NCBI GenBank assembly: GCA_030917815.1
Contig: JAUPTZ010000012.1
Location: 1 to 52,644 of the forward strand
DNA from: Candidatus Babelota bacterium
Lineage (GTDB): Bacteria > Babelota > Babeliae > Babelales > JAUPTZ01
Direction: 5' to 3'
Length of the DNA: 52,644 nucleotides
Positions within the stretch are counted from its first letter, which is position 1. Every line of letters begins with the position of its first letter. The notes below the pieces were generated by a model. The model saw only the letters and a list, made by a program, of their open reading frames with translations. It made no database searches and had not been told where the DNA came from. Positions 1 to 9,170 of the stretch are shown in pieces. The position numbers and the translations under genes are program-made.

Positions 1-317
1 AAACTCTCCGTTGCAAAAACTATAAATAGTTATATCTTTTGACAACTTATATAAAAAATTAACTGAATGTCTCGCATTTCTGCTTGATATGTCAAAGACG
101 TTACCGCTTCGGCGTTTCCGCATCAGCAAGTGGAGAGTATGATATCAGCTCCATCAGACTTTGCAAGCTTTTTTACACAAAAACGCACATAAATCATAAA
201 TATGCTCCGGAATAATAGCTTTTATAATGCAGCAAAGGTACGCTGGAATAGGCTTTTTGCTCATTACATAGATAAAATGATTTTTACAAAAAAGATTCTA
301 AACAAAGGGGGCCCTCC
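1..317. other. Leading non-coding stretch
   Basis: No coding sequence with a convincing ribosome binding site or recognisable product was found in either strand. The first 60 bases are AT-rich and include a TTGACA-like hexamer at 40-45, but no good -10 element lies at the right distance. The stretch ends in the purine-rich leader (AAAGGGGG, about 305-312) of the following gene. It may hold the promoter of that gene, which I could not place. Confidence 0.4.
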
Positions 318-1014
318 ATGAAAAAGTCGTACGAAATGGTCGTCGATCTTTCCCACACTCTTCACCCAGACGTCCCAACATGGCATGGTGGGAACGCCGA
401 TTACACCCTCACCACAACGCTTGATTACAATGACTGCTCCAGTGAGACCAAGGTTCAGGGCACAACGCGTTTCCCTTAGCACCGGCCTGGGAACCCATAT
501 CGATGCCCCGGCTCACTGCGTCCCTGGTGGCAAAACGGTTGACCAAATTGCCTTTTCCCGCTTTTTTGCCCCGATTGTGGTTATTAATGTTGCCGACAAA
601 GCACACGATACCTATATAATAAGTGCAGCCGATATTCTCGCGTTTGAAAAAGAACATGGACCCATCGGCGCCTATCATCATGTTTTCTTCCATACCGGCT
701 GGTCTCGCCACTGGACCACGCCGGAACACTATCAAAATGAATGCCACTTCCCAACCCTCTCGCCTGAAGCGGCCCGCCTTATCGTTGCTCGCCAACCATA
801 TAGCGTGGGTATCGATACTACAAGCGTTGACCGCCCCGGGGGTAATCAGTACCCAGCCCACGAAATTCTACTTCAAAACGACTGCTACATAATCGAGAAT
901 TTGACTAGCTTAGACAAAGTACCGGCAACCGGCGCCATGGGACTTATGCTGCCGCTCATTCTCGTAGGCGCAGTTGAAGGTCCGGCCCGGGTCATTGCCA
1001 TTTGCCGCAGTTAA
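318..1014 (+). pseudogene. Cyclase / kynurenine-formamidase-like protein, frameshifted
   Basis: Members of this metal-dependent hydrolase family (PF04199) act on amide or ester substrates such as N-formylkynurenine. The ATG at 318 follows a GGGGG-rich leader and opens a frame with the family start (DLSHTLHPDVPTW), which stops at about 480. The rest, including GTHIDAPAHCVPGG, the FFHTGW and GIDT segments and the C-terminus, continues to 1014 in the +1 frame. Removing one G of the pair at 452-453 joins the parts into a coherent protein of about 232 residues (SSETK followed by FRAQRVSL). The first His of the usual HxGTHxDxPxH motif is absent, as in some subfamilies. The gene is either a recent pseudogene or carries a one-base sequence error. 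A restart at the ATG at 385 would lack the conserved N-terminus, so I do not favour it. Substrate unknown. Confidence 0.75.
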
Positions 1015-1041
1015 AACTCCCTGTCTCTATTAAAAAACCCG

Positions 1042-1050
1042 TGGTATAGT
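1042..1050 (+). promoter_or_regulatory. Candidate extended -10 promoter of prfB
   Basis: TGGTATAGT matches an extended -10 element (TGnTATAAT) about 50 bases before the prfB start. No clear -35 is visible, which is tolerated in extended -10 promoters. The same TGGTATA core occurs upstream of two other genes in the window (7308 and 27919). Confidence 0.4.
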
Positions 1051-1100
1051 AGCCAGTGAAACAAGAACTTTAGCTCACTAACCACCAAGGACCGCTGCCC

Positions 1101-2201
1101 ATGTTCCGCGACGACGTCTCTCAACTACTCAAAGATTTTGAACCTGATATTACCGCCATTCTTCAGTCATGGGCCAAAAGCAATGCCGAACAACGATTTG
1201 AAGAGCTGCAAGCACTCACGCATCAGGAGAATTTTTGGCAACGAGCCGACAACATAGCCATCTCACAAGAGTTGGAGCATTTAAAGGACGCGCGCGTGCG
1301 TTATACCGCTATTGTCACCAGCTACAACGACATCAAGGAGATGTTCAATCTCTTTATCGAAGATGAACAGGAGCTGGAATCGCTCTACAAAGAATTGCGT
1401 AGACTACGCAAAGAAATCGTAAGCTTTAAACTATTCTTACTCCTTCGTGGCGAACATGACAGCAGCAATTGCTTTGTCGCTATCAACGCCGGCGCCGGTG
1501 GCACCGAATCGCAAGATTGGGCCGATATGATGTTACGCATGTATCTCCGCTTTTGTGAACGAGAGAAATTTGGGGTTCAGGTACTTGATCACCAGCAAGG
1601 TGAAGAGGCCGGCATCAAAGGAGCAACACTACTCATAAACGGTAAAAATGCGTATGGCTTATTAAAAGCGGAACATGGCGTACATCGTCTCGTACGTATT
1701 TCACCATTCGATTCCAATAAGCGCCGCCATACCTCGTTTGCAAGCGTTACGGTAACACCAGAAGTAGCACAAGCAAGCATCGAAATTAATGAAAAAGATT
1801 TACGCATCGACACCTATCGAGCCGGTGGTGCCGGCGGGCAACACGTTAATAAAACCGACTCGGCCGTGCGCATAACCCACTTGCCAACCAATATTGTCGT
1901 GCAATGTCAGAATGAGCGCTCACAGGGACAAAACAAGCAAACCGCAATGAAGATGCTCATGGCAAAATTGGTACAAAAACGGGAAGAAGAGCAACAGGCG
2001 AAAAGTGATTCGGTTGAGAAACAAAAAATTGAATGGGGATCGCAAATCAGATCGTATGTTTTGCATCCGTACAAAATGGTTAAAGATTTGCGCACCGATC
2101 ATGAATCACCGCAGCCAGATATCGTATTAGACGGTGATTTGATGCCGTTTATTGAAGCGTTGTTGTTGCAAAATGTGGCCGACACCGCCAAGGAATCTTA
2201 G
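1101..2201 (+). CDS. prfB: Peptide chain release factor 2
   Basis: Release factor 2 reads UGA and UAA stop codons in the ribosomal A site and triggers release of the finished protein. The product has 366 residues, the usual length. The stop-recognition tripeptide SPF is at 201-203 (RF1 would have PxT), the catalytic GGQ at about 245-247 within AGGAGGQHVN, and GAGGTESQDWA at 131-141. The start follows AAGG about ten bases upstream. The gene has no in-frame stop near codon 25, so the autoregulatory +1 frameshift of many bacterial prfB genes is absent. The enzyme that methylates the GGQ glutamine, PrmC, is encoded at 30513. tilS follows after 18 bases, so the two are probably co-transcribed. Confidence 0.97.
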   Translation: MFRDDVSQLLKDFEPDITAILQSWAKSNAEQRFEELQALTHQENFWQRADNIAISQELEHLKDARVRYTAIVTSYNDIKEMFNLFIEDEQELESLYKELRRLRKEIVSFKLFLLLRGEHDSSNCFVAINAGAGGTESQDWADMMLRMYLRFCEREKFGVQVLDHQQGEEAGIKGATLLINGKNAYGLLKAEHGVHRLVRISPFDSNKRRHTSFASVTVTPEVAQASIEINEKDLRIDTYRAGGAGGQHVNKTDSAVRITHLPTNIVVQCQNERSQGQNKQTAMKMLMAKLVQKREEEQQAKSDSVEKQKIEWGSQIRSYVLHPYKMVKDLRTDHESPQPDIVLDGDLMPFIEALLLQNVADTAKES

Positions 2202-2219
2202 TGTTAACACGAGACAACC

Positions 2220-3194
2220 ATGCTCATTAAAAAAGTTCAAGATCGCCTCTTGCAGCTCACAAACACCATCGCCCGCCCCAAGATCCTTCTCGGACTCTCT
2301 GGCGGCGCCGACTCGGTCTTTCTATTTCGTGCACTGGCCCCACTCCACGAAATGAAACTCATCTCGCTCGACAGCATTCACATCAATCATGGCTGGCGCG
2401 ACACGGCAGACAACGATATGCGATTTTGCGCACAGCTGGTGACCTTTCAGCACCGACTCTCTCTTATCCTAGAAGAAACTAAATCATGGGCCGACAAACT
2501 TCCGGCTCAGAAAAAAAACTCCGGCTCTAAAGAGGCCGACGCTCGTGAAATTCGTCGCTTCATTTTTGAACATTACCGTCACGCATGGAACTATGACGTC
2601 ATCGCGCTTGCACACCATGCCGATGATCAAATCGAAACTTTTTTCATTCGCCTTATCCGCGGCAGCGGCCTTACCGGCTTATGTGCTATGCAGGAAAAAC
2701 AAGATCACCTTGTACGCCCACTATTAACTATATCTAAAGCAGAAATACTAACCTGGCTTAAAGAGAATAATCAGGAGTTTTGCCATGATGAAACAAATGA
2801 TAGCATGGCATTCTTACGCAATCGCATTCGTGCGAAACTAACCCCCGCCTTAGCGGCCTGCGACGAACGAGCAACACAATCGTTGCTTCGCACCATCGCT
2901 CATTTACAACAAGAAGAAACGTTACTTACCTATGTATGCGCACAGACCATTGATGCATTAAAAGATGAAAATGAATGGTACAAAATAAAAGAATTTTTTG
3001 AATGTGCACCGGCTCTTCGCGTACGCATACTTACCACACTACTTATCAAAGCACTGGCGCCATTTACCCCGAGTGAGTCGCTCTTCGCAGAAATCGAACG
3101 ATTTCTCGCATCACCAAACGGCGGTAGCCACGAAGTTGCACCAAGTGTAACAATACACAAAAAGAAACGCTCTTTTTACCTTCAGAGCGCTTAA
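2220..3194 (+). CDS. tilS: tRNA(Ile)-lysidine synthase
   Basis: TilS uses ATP to attach lysine to C34 of the CAU-anticodon tRNA-Ile, so that it reads AUA and is charged with isoleucine. The 324-residue product has the N-type ATP-pyrophosphatase PP-loop SGGADS at 27-32, the SIHINHGWR segment, and ALAHHADDQIETFFIRLIRGSG, which is typical of TilS. The length suits the short form, with the catalytic domain and a reduced C-terminal part. It starts 18 bases after prfB stops, without a strong ribosome binding site, which suggests translation follows from prfB. The gene is essential in most bacteria. Confidence 0.93.
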   Translation: MLIKKVQDRLLQLTNTIARPKILLGLSGGADSVFLFRALAPLHEMKLISLDSIHINHGWRDTADNDMRFCAQLVTFQHRLSLILEETKSWADKLPAQKKNSGSKEADAREIRRFIFEHYRHAWNYDVIALAHHADDQIETFFIRLIRGSGLTGLCAMQEKQDHLVRPLLTISKAEILTWLKENNQEFCHDETNDSMAFLRNRIRAKLTPALAACDERATQSLLRTIAHLQQEETLLTYVCAQTIDALKDENEWYKIKEFFECAPALRVRILTTLLIKALAPFTPSESLFAEIERFLASPNGGSHEVAPSVTIHKKKRSFYLQSA

Positions 3195-3269
3195 GCCCCG
3201 GCAATACTCTTGCACCATGCGGCAACCTTCAGTAGGCTACAGCACCAATATATTCCTCAGGAGGCTACC

Positions 3270-4808
3270 ATGAAGCTCTTATATGCAGCGCTCTTTCTTT
3301 GTGTATCAATCACACTCTCTGCAAACCAACCATCGGCAAACACCTTGCCAACCCACTTAACCAACAACTGGTACCGCCAATCGGCCAAAGAACTTATCCG
3401 GCAAATCTCTCAGCTTAATCCGATCGATAACCCGGTTACCGAAACACCGATCTGCGCTCTTGTCGTACCGCACGCTACGTATCAATACTCTGGAACCGTA
3501 GCGGCCCGTGGCTATTATCTGGCCGCACAACACATGGTCACCCGCATTATCATCCTTGCCACATCCCATGACCCCGATGATCAAAATATTCATGTTCCCC
3601 TAGCAACCGCCTACCAAACACCGCTCGGTCCGGTTGCTATCGATAGCAAAGCGGCCGACATCGTACGGGCATCGGTGTACCATAACGAAATACCTAAAGC
3701 CGGAGCCGATGATACCCCACACACTACCGATTGGTACCAGCAAGAGCACAGCCTCGAGATTCAACTACCACTCATTAAACATTATTTTCCGGCAACGCCA
3801 ATCGTTCCTATCTATGTTGGCCACCTGTCGCCAACAGCACGAGCATCACTCGCAGAAACACTCGAATCAATTATCACCGATGAGACGCTGGTCGTAATTA
3901 GTAGCGATTTTACCCATTACGGGCCAGACTACCGCTACCGCCCTTTTTCGGTCAGCATTCAAGAAAATATTAAAGCCTTAGATATGGAAGCGGTCGATAT
4001 CCTCCTGCATAAAGACACACCCGATTGGTTTGATTTCCTGGAGCAGACAAACGCTACAATCTGTGGCAAGGAACCATTAGCTCTCTTTCTTGAATTAAGA
4101 AACAGGGGTACCTGGAGCTATACCTATCCTGAGCTCATTGCCTATGACACTTCCGGCGCACAAATGAACGATTTTACTAATTCGGTTAGCTATCTTTCGG
4201 TTTGCCTGCACAACTACAGCATTTCGAGCGCACAAAAAGCAGACTTATTAACCCGCTCTCGCTCAGCATTGACCAAGGCTCTGCGCACCTTAACATCGGA
4301 CCAACCAGCTCCTACCATACAGCCATCATCACACGACACGATGCTGAACGCTCATCTAGGTGCATTTGTTACGCTTAATACCATTAATCCTGATGGCAGC
4401 AAACAACTTAGGGGTTGTGTCGGCGCCATTGCACCAACCAAACCGCTCTATGAAACTGTTAAAGATTTTACCACCCTGGCGACTCGCAACGACCCTCGCT
4501 TCGCCCCGGTCACCAGTGATGAATTAGATACCATCGGCATAACAATTTCAGTGCTAACGCCAGCGCGTGAAGTTACTTCCGCTAAACAAATCGTTCTCGG
4601 TCGCGACGGCCTCCTATTAATTAATGAAGAAGAGCAGGCAGAAGCACTGTTTTTACCCGAAGTACCCATAGAGCAACATTTCACCTTAACCCAAACACTT
4701 GAGGAACTTTCACTCAAGGCCGGTCTTCCCCAAAATGGGTATCTACTAGCCGGCACGCGATTATCGACGTTTCAAACTATCTCATGGAGCGAGGCAGCGC
4801 CCCGCTAG
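3270..4808 (+). CDS. Exported Memo-AMMECR1 fusion protein
   Basis: Two domains normally encoded by separate genes of the AmmeMemoRadiSam set are joined in one chain of 512 residues. Residues 1-18 form a signal peptide (MKLLYAALFLCVSITLSA). Residues about 45-320 are Memo-like, with VVPHATYQYSG, QEHSLEIQLP, SSDFTHYGP and TICGKEP. Residues about 345-510 are AMMECR1-like, with GAFVTLN, LRGCVGAIAP, DPRFAPV and ISVLTPAREV. AGGAGG at 3259-3264, five bases before the ATG at 3270, fixes the start; a longer in-frame ORF from 3210 lacks such a site. The radical-SAM partner is not in the window. Memo-type proteins can bind metal, but the reaction is unsettled. Export of this pair is unusual. A perfect hairpin follows the stop. 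Confidence 0.88.
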   Translation: MKLLYAALFLCVSITLSANQPSANTLPTHLTNNWYRQSAKELIRQISQLNPIDNPVTETPICALVVPHATYQYSGTVAARGYYLAAQHMVTRIIILATSHDPDDQNIHVPLATAYQTPLGPVAIDSKAADIVRASVYHNEIPKAGADDTPHTTDWYQQEHSLEIQLPLIKHYFPATPIVPIYVGHLSPTARASLAETLESIITDETLVVISSDFTHYGPDYRYRPFSVSIQENIKALDMEAVDILLHKDTPDWFDFLEQTNATICGKEPLALFLELRNRGTWSYTYPELIAYDTSGAQMNDFTNSVSYLSVCLHNYSISSAQKADLLTRSRSALTKALRTLTSDQPAPTIQPSSHDTMLNAHLGAFVTLNTINPDGSKQLRGCVGAIAPTKPLYETVKDFTTLATRNDPRFAPVTSDELDTIGITISVLTPAREVTSAKQIVLGRDGLLLINEEEQAEALFLPEVPIEQHFTLTQTLEELSLKAGLPQNGYLLAGTRLSTFQTISWSEAAPR

Positions 4809-4837
4809 CACACAGTCACGCTAATTCTACATACACA

Positions 4838-4871
4838 TTAAAGAGGGGGCGGTTTATCGCCCCCTCTTTAA
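4838..4871. terminator. Perfect hairpin between convergent genes
   Basis: TTAAAGAGGGGGCG at 4838-4851 pairs exactly with CGCCCCCTCTTTAA at 4858-4871 around a six-base loop. There is no long T-run. Its place between the convergent Memo-AMMECR1 gene and the minus-strand gene ending at 4892 suggests a two-way terminator. Confidence 0.7.
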
Positions 4872-4891
4872 GTGCAAAAATCTCAAGAAAA

Positions 4892-5374
4892 TTATTTGCA
4901 GCATTCACTAATCAACTGCAAAAGATCCGCCTTACGCGCTGCCAATATACAACTACTAGCTATCGTAACACCAAAGGCGGTCAAAAATTGCTTGCATCTA
5001 GCAGCTAGATCATCTGACTGGCCCACCAGACCAATAGTCCCTATAGCGCAAATCGCCATCGGTAGATCGTACTCATTCCGATCAATAAGGTTTCGCGTCG
5101 TAAGATTATTTGTTATCAACCCAAAACATTCCTCAGCATGTTCAGGATGCTCGCCAACCCACTCTTTCAAAAAAACAATAGCCCCAGGCGTTTGCCAGTT
5201 AGGGGCATTCTGGACGCGGCGACAAGCCTCCTCAAAAGAGTCCGGCCTCCCAAGATCACTTATCGCATTTTCAACATCTCCAAGAGGTGGCGCCGCCTCT
5301 GAGGCCAAGGCCACATGGGACGCCGTCCCCATACATGCCGCGACAATCAAACATAGTTTTATATACATATTCAC
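4892..5374 (-). CDS. Small exported protein of unknown function
   Basis: I recognise no family. The 160-residue product begins with a signal peptide (MNMYIKLCLIVAACMGTASHVALA) and the mature part is largely helical with several cysteines (ECFGL, ARCKQF, SSCIL, and a C-terminal ECCK), which could form disulphides in the periplasm. A GGAAAGGG stretch lies about 13 bases upstream of the first ATG; the ATG two codons later fits too. A plus-strand ORF across the same bases lacks a signal sequence and a binding site, so the minus frame is preferred. The gene lies downstream of the outer-membrane-like gene but is separated from it by a terminator, so it should have its own promoter. Confidence 0.7.
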   Translation of the reverse strand: MNMYIKLCLIVAACMGTASHVALASEAAPPLGDVENAISDLGRPDSFEEACRRVQNAPNWQTPGAIVFLKEWVGEHPEHAEECFGLITNNLTTRNLIDRNEYDLPMAICAIGTIGLVGQSDDLAARCKQFLTAFGVTIASSCILAARKADLLQLISECCK

Positions 5375-5454
5375 ACGAGACCCTTTCCTGAAATAAACCC
5401 AACCCCTAAGGAGGCTGCATTTACATGTTAATAAAAAAATTCTTGCCGCGCAAT

Positions 5455-5477
5455 GAAAAAAGGCCGATTTCTCGGCC
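5455..5477 (-). terminator. Rho-independent terminator
   Basis: On the minus strand GGCCGA, loop GAAA, TCGGCC is followed directly by a run of six T. It sits about 25 bases after the stop of the 522-residue gene (5502) and should end its transcript. Confidence 0.85.
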
Positions 5478-5501
5478 CCTTTTCATCTCATGCGTACTCT
5501 C

Positions 5502-7070
5502 CTAGAGATACATGCTCATTCGTGCTCCAAGCGACCAACCTCTGATTGCTTTTGACGAGTTGAATGGTAATTCATACGAGGCAAAGAATGCGCCATTAAC
5601 CGGCACGCCCTTAAAGAGCCCTTGCCAACCGGCACCAATCAAGGCCTGATGCGTTTCCTGATCCGGTCCGGTACAAGCAGTCGTATCAATTTGATAGGTA
5701 ACGGTAGCATCGGCTATATGAGTCGAACCGTTGTACAAGTTAATCGGTCCAACCGCATCACCATCGCCGCTAAGCGTTGTCGCCGTAAAGTCGGCTGCAG
5801 CCGTTAACCCTGAATAGCCATAGGTCGCCATGCCATAACGATCTACCGGCCATTGATCGGCCATATCAACCGTTTCTGTTTTACGGAAGAACATGTTGTA
5901 CCCAAAGTTAAAATAAAAGTCTTTATAGATCAGCGACAAGCCCAAGGTTGAATCAAGATGCGCGCTTGGAATCACATCCATGTCACGTGCAAGTACGTTA
6001 GCCAAGGGGAACGTACCGGCATTGTTCAACTGCACCCCAAGAGCGGCGTAAGCGGTAGGCACAGCTGCCGAAACAGCGGCACTATTGTTAAAGATCCCGG
6101 CGATACGCTTTTCTCGACCACTAAATAGAAAGGTGAATTCAGCATCACTGGTACCCCATAATGCTATTCGCTTCTTTTTATTTTCCCACAGCAGCAAATC
6201 ACCACGTCCGGCAAAAACAACACCTACGTGACCACCGTTACCGTTTACCGCTTCAAATAAGCGTTCAGCGGTTGGCTTTGCACCAAAAGGGATAATTAAC
6301 CCACCACGAAGCTCCACACAACCATCAATTTCACGCACAATGTCATAGCCAACCATTACCTTCATGTCGGCAGCACCGGAACGCACATGGTCATCGGCTA
6401 AAATCTTGCCATACATCAAGTTTTGCTGACTATTCCCACCAGCTTGAGTGTAGTTACCCGCAAAATACTGCGCAACAGTACTTGCCGCGGTCACTGCCTT
6501 TGTAGCACCGTCAACAGAGGCGACACTCGTCGGATAGGTGACACCCAAGTTATTCGTTACTTGAACGATCGGCATCGATACCGCTACATGCCAGCCATCA
6601 AGGGAGAAAAGTTTCTTTAGGTCAATATCGGCACCAAGCACTACACCCAACCGTTTTTGTGTTGGACGGAGTTGAATCGAACCGGACATCGCCGTTTCAC
6701 CATCTGCGGTCGAATAGGTATGGTCAATTTGTCTATCAAACAAACCGTTTGGTAAGCCTGCCGAACTCAAGCCAATATTAATCTTACCATTCGCATCTGA
6801 ATAATCGGTTTTCAACGAGCCGCCAAGGTAACGTCCAAGGCCAACCGTGTTGCCCGATTTACTTGCAAACACCAGAGCCGAGGTATGAAAACCACGGTCG
6901 CCCGGCGTTGATTTTTTAAATGGAGCGGTTGCAGCCCACACACGGCCACATTGTTGTAACTCATTTCGCGCAGAAAAATAGGTCTTATTTGCTACCGTCG
7001 CGGCAAGACCATGCACAACACAAGCGCATGTTGCCATCAAAAGTAGCATTTTGCGTATCGCTCCATTCAT
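5502..7070 (-). CDS. Putative outer-membrane beta-barrel protein
   Basis: The 522-residue product has a signal peptide (MNGAIRKMLLLMATCACVVHGLA) and a long mature part rich in Gly, Ser, Thr and aromatic residues that alternate as in amphipathic strands (FYFNFGYNMFF, GAFFASYELPF, and a C-terminal GWSLGARMSMYL). That pattern suits an outer-membrane porin or channel, but I recognise no named family. The start is set by AAGGAG eight bases before the ATG at 7070. It is a single transcription unit with its own terminator at 5477-5455. A TTGAC-ACAACA-GTCAA dyad (about 7106-7121) lies in its leader. The barrel assignment is inference from composition and the export signal. Confidence 0.65.
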   Translation of the reverse strand: MNGAIRKMLLLMATCACVVHGLAATVANKTYFSARNELQQCGRVWAATAPFKKSTPGDRGFHTSALVFASKSGNTVGLGRYLGGSLKTDYSDANGKINIGLSSAGLPNGLFDRQIDHTYSTADGETAMSGSIQLRPTQKRLGVVLGADIDLKKLFSLDGWHVAVSMPIVQVTNNLGVTYPTSVASVDGATKAVTAASTVAQYFAGNYTQAGGNSQQNLMYGKILADDHVRSGAADMKVMVGYDIVREIDGCVELRGGLIIPFGAKPTAERLFEAVNGNGGHVGVVFAGRGDLLLWENKKKRIALWGTSDAEFTFLFSGREKRIAGIFNNSAAVSAAVPTAYAALGVQLNNAGTFPLANVLARDMDVIPSAHLDSTLGLSLIYKDFYFNFGYNMFFRKTETVDMADQWPVDRYGMATYGYSGLTAAADFTATTLSGDGDAVGPINLYNGSTHIADATVTYQIDTTACTGPDQETHQALIGAGWQGLFKGVPVNGAFFASYELPFNSSKAIRGWSLGARMSMYL

Positions 7071-7307
7071 AGAAAACTCCTTGTAAAAAGATCGCTTGAT
7101 TTTTTTGACACAACAGTCAAACGCAGCAAACCTTAATACACCACCGAATTTAAAAGCAAGTAATTGACATAACCATGTATCGACACATCAGTATAAATCC
7201 AGCTCATTAAGGTCGCCTAGCAACTATCTGCATGGCCAAAAAAGAGCCTATGAAGCCGCCAGTTTGCCACCTCTTTTCCCGATAACTCATAACCACTCAC
7301 CATGCCC

Positions 7308-7316
7308 TGGTATACT
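7308..7316 (+). promoter_or_regulatory. Candidate extended -10 promoter
   Basis: TGGTATACT is an extended -10 element about 20 bases before the 7337 start codon. The 15-base string TGGTATACTGGACCA (7308-7322) recurs exactly at 27919-27933, upstream of the ABC permease gene, which supports a functional promoter sequence. Confidence 0.5.
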
Positions 7317-7336
7317 GGACCATGGGAGGGGACTGT

Positions 7337-7870
7337 ATGAACGGTGCGTATCGTTATTTTCTTATACTGTTGGGTGCGGCACAAACACTATGCGCCATGA
7401 ATCCATTGCTCACTATAGAAACGCAACGCCTATGGAAGCCATTCCACAATCACAATCCGGCCAGCACCCACTCCATTATTGGCTACAGTACGATCACTTT
7501 TATTAATCGAGGCAATGCGCCGCTAAACCTTCATCAATTTGCCCTCTCCTGGAAGCCGGCTCTATCACTACAGGGAAAAGAACAGCAATTTAAGCCCTTT
7601 ATCCCATTACTTTATAAGCAAGAAAAACTTCAGCCATTACGCCCTAATGCAAGCTCTCATCTTGCCCACGGCATCTGGAATCCGGTTACAAAAACAATAA
7701 CCTTTAAATTTAAAGAACCGTACAAGCTTGTAGGGACCGCCGAAGTATCATTAGTCATGCAAACCCCGCAAAGCAACCTGCCAACGCTACAGCATGGCGG
7801 TAGCTTTACCTATAACGACAACAAGGGATGCCACCTCATCATTAAAGGAGATAGGCCATGCGTCCTATAG
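7337..7870 (+). CDS. Exported protein of unknown function
   Basis: The 177-residue product has a signal peptide (MNGAYRYFLILLGAAQTLCA) and a mature part rich in short beta-like segments (GYSTITFINRGNAPLNLHQF, TKTITFKF, VSLVMQT). This resembles a small extracytoplasmic beta-sandwich, as in carbohydrate-binding or pilus-type folds, but I assign no family. The ATG at 7337 is chosen because GGGAGGGG lies seven bases upstream; an earlier ATG at 7322 overlaps that site. It is the first gene of a + strand run whose members overlap by 4 to 13 bases (7858, 8547, 9167), so the four are probably one operon. Confidence 0.75.
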   Translation: MNGAYRYFLILLGAAQTLCAMNPLLTIETQRLWKPFHNHNPASTHSIIGYSTITFINRGNAPLNLHQFALSWKPALSLQGKEQQFKPFIPLLYKQEKLQPLRPNASSHLAHGIWNPVTKTITFKFKEPYKLVGTAEVSLVMQTPQSNLPTLQHGGSFTYNDNKGCHLIIKGDRPCVL

Positions 7871-8556
7871 GACTTCTCATAGTCTATGCAATCAGCAGCG
7901 CAGCACCGCTACAGGCAACTAGATCAGACCTAGTCAAACAGCTTCAGAATTATTCAGGCCGCTATGCCAACAATGCCTATGCCCCAACCATAGCGCGACC
8001 ACTCACCCAGAGTCTAAACGCACTCGCATTAACAACGCGTACCAAGGAAATACAACAATTATTACACGCAACTGGCCTGGCCGCGCTCGCCGTAGATGGT
8101 ACGGCAAATACAACAACCGCTCTTTCTTCGGCTGGCAGCGAAGCACTCAGGCAAAACCCTGCAACCCTTTACTCGCTGAGGACTTTGGCAGCCTTGGGGG
8201 CACTTGATACGCTTTCAGACATACATACCCAAGCCAACCTGATTCGCAAAGCACAAACACGCCTTAATAATCCAACACCGCAGCAAATCGCACAACGCAA
8301 CCGCATGATTAAAAATGCAGGGCTCGACGTAGCGGCTCATCTTGCAGCCTGGCATGTGGCAAAAAAAGCAACCACATCGCCTCTATCGCAGGCCGCACTG
8401 CGCACCGTAATCAGCACCTTACTAAGAAATATCCTTATCAAAAATGAGACAGCCGCAGCCACAGAACACCAACCGAGTACTCTCTCTACTCCTCAAAAAA
8501 TAAGTGTTGGCTACCGCGGCCCATCATCCCCAACCAAGCAATCACTATGCGTATAA
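7858..8556 (+). CDS. Exported helical protein, tandem paralogue 1
   Basis: The 232-residue protein has a signal peptide (MRPIGLLIVYAISSAAPLQA). Its mature part shares a pattern with the next two genes: a Pro near residue 45, LNALALT, a KxxQxLLHxTGLAA stretch, then Ala/Thr-rich helices and a RNRMIKNAGLDVAAHLA segment. No known family is recognised. AAAGGAG nine bases upstream supports the ATG at 7858, which overlaps the previous gene by 13 bases. The C-terminal 40 residues are Ser/Thr/Pro rich and probably unstructured. The three-gene series looks like local duplication followed by strong divergence. Confidence 0.75.
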   Translation: MRPIGLLIVYAISSAAPLQATRSDLVKQLQNYSGRYANNAYAPTIARPLTQSLNALALTTRTKEIQQLLHATGLAALAVDGTANTTTALSSAGSEALRQNPATLYSLRTLAALGALDTLSDIHTQANLIRKAQTRLNNPTPQQIAQRNRMIKNAGLDVAAHLAAWHVAKKATTSPLSQAALRTVISTLLRNILIKNETAAATEHQPSTLSTPQKISVGYRGPSSPTKQSLCV

Positions 8557-9170
8557 AAAGCATTGCACTGTCCTGCCTCTTATTAATTACCCTTCATACG
8601 GCACATGCGGCTACGGCACTCCGGCAAGCCCAAAACAAAGCCGATTGGTATGTAAACCACTCCTATACCTATGCCGTTGCAGAGCCGGCTAAAGAAATAC
8701 TGAACGCCTTGGCACTTACCGCAAACAACACCTATCTTCAGAAACTCTTGCACGGGGCCGGCCTCGCTACTGCGGCCGCTGAAGGAACGGCCTACACGAT
8801 TAATTCACTTGCACCTACCAGCCCTGAAGAGCACAGATCAAACCGCATTTTCGGCTTAATTCATGGCCTCAACAGCCTGAAATCGGCCGGAACTCAAGCC
8901 TCCTTAATAAAAAATAGCGGCAAGGTTTTAGAAAAATTACATACTATAGAACTGGATGAACGGAAAAAAATTCGCAATACTAGGATCAAGAACGCGCTTA
9001 TCAAAGTATTAATCGCGTTAGCGATTAGTAAAGTAGTGCGTCCTCACGCCGGGGATATTGTGTACCGATTGGTCAAGGCAATCGCCGAAATGGGAGTGCT
9101 CGATAGAAAAGGCGCACGAACCAACTTAGAACGATCACTTATCAAAGACATAGAAGGCGAATCATCATGA
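8547..9170 (+). CDS. Exported helical protein, tandem paralogue 2
   Basis: The 207-residue protein has a signal peptide (MRIKSIALSCLLLITLHTAHA). It shows the series pattern most clearly: EPAKEILNALALTANN, LQKLLHGAGLATAAAEGTAY, then a helix with ASLIKNSGKVLEKL and a KIRNTRIKNALIKVLIAL segment that may touch or cross a membrane. The ATG overlaps the end of the previous gene by ten bases and has no good binding site of its own, so translation probably carries over from upstream. Function unknown. Confidence 0.75.
   Translation: MRIKSIALSCLLLITLHTAHAATALRQAQNKADWYVNHSYTYAVAEPAKEILNALALTANNTYLQKLLHGAGLATAAAEGTAYTINSLAPTSPEEHRSNRIFGLIHGLNSLKSAGTQASLIKNSGKVLEKLHTIELDERKKIRNTRIKNALIKVLIALAISKVVRPHAGDIVYRLVKAIAEMGVLDRKGARTNLERSLIKDIEGESS

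Noticed and set aside
1101-1200. Programmed frameshift in prfB
   Set aside because: The frame is open from the ATG, with no early in-frame TGA or slippery CTT TGA site.
4872-5396. Plus-strand ORF of 174 residues opposite the small exported gene
   Set aside because: No signal peptide, no binding site and no recognisable content, and it begins at the edge of the hairpin. The minus frame has a signal peptide.
5425-5505. 26-codon plus-strand ORF with AAGGAGG ten bases upstream
   Set aside because: It runs through the terminator of the opposite gene and ends in that gene; probably chance despite the good Shine-Dalgarno match.
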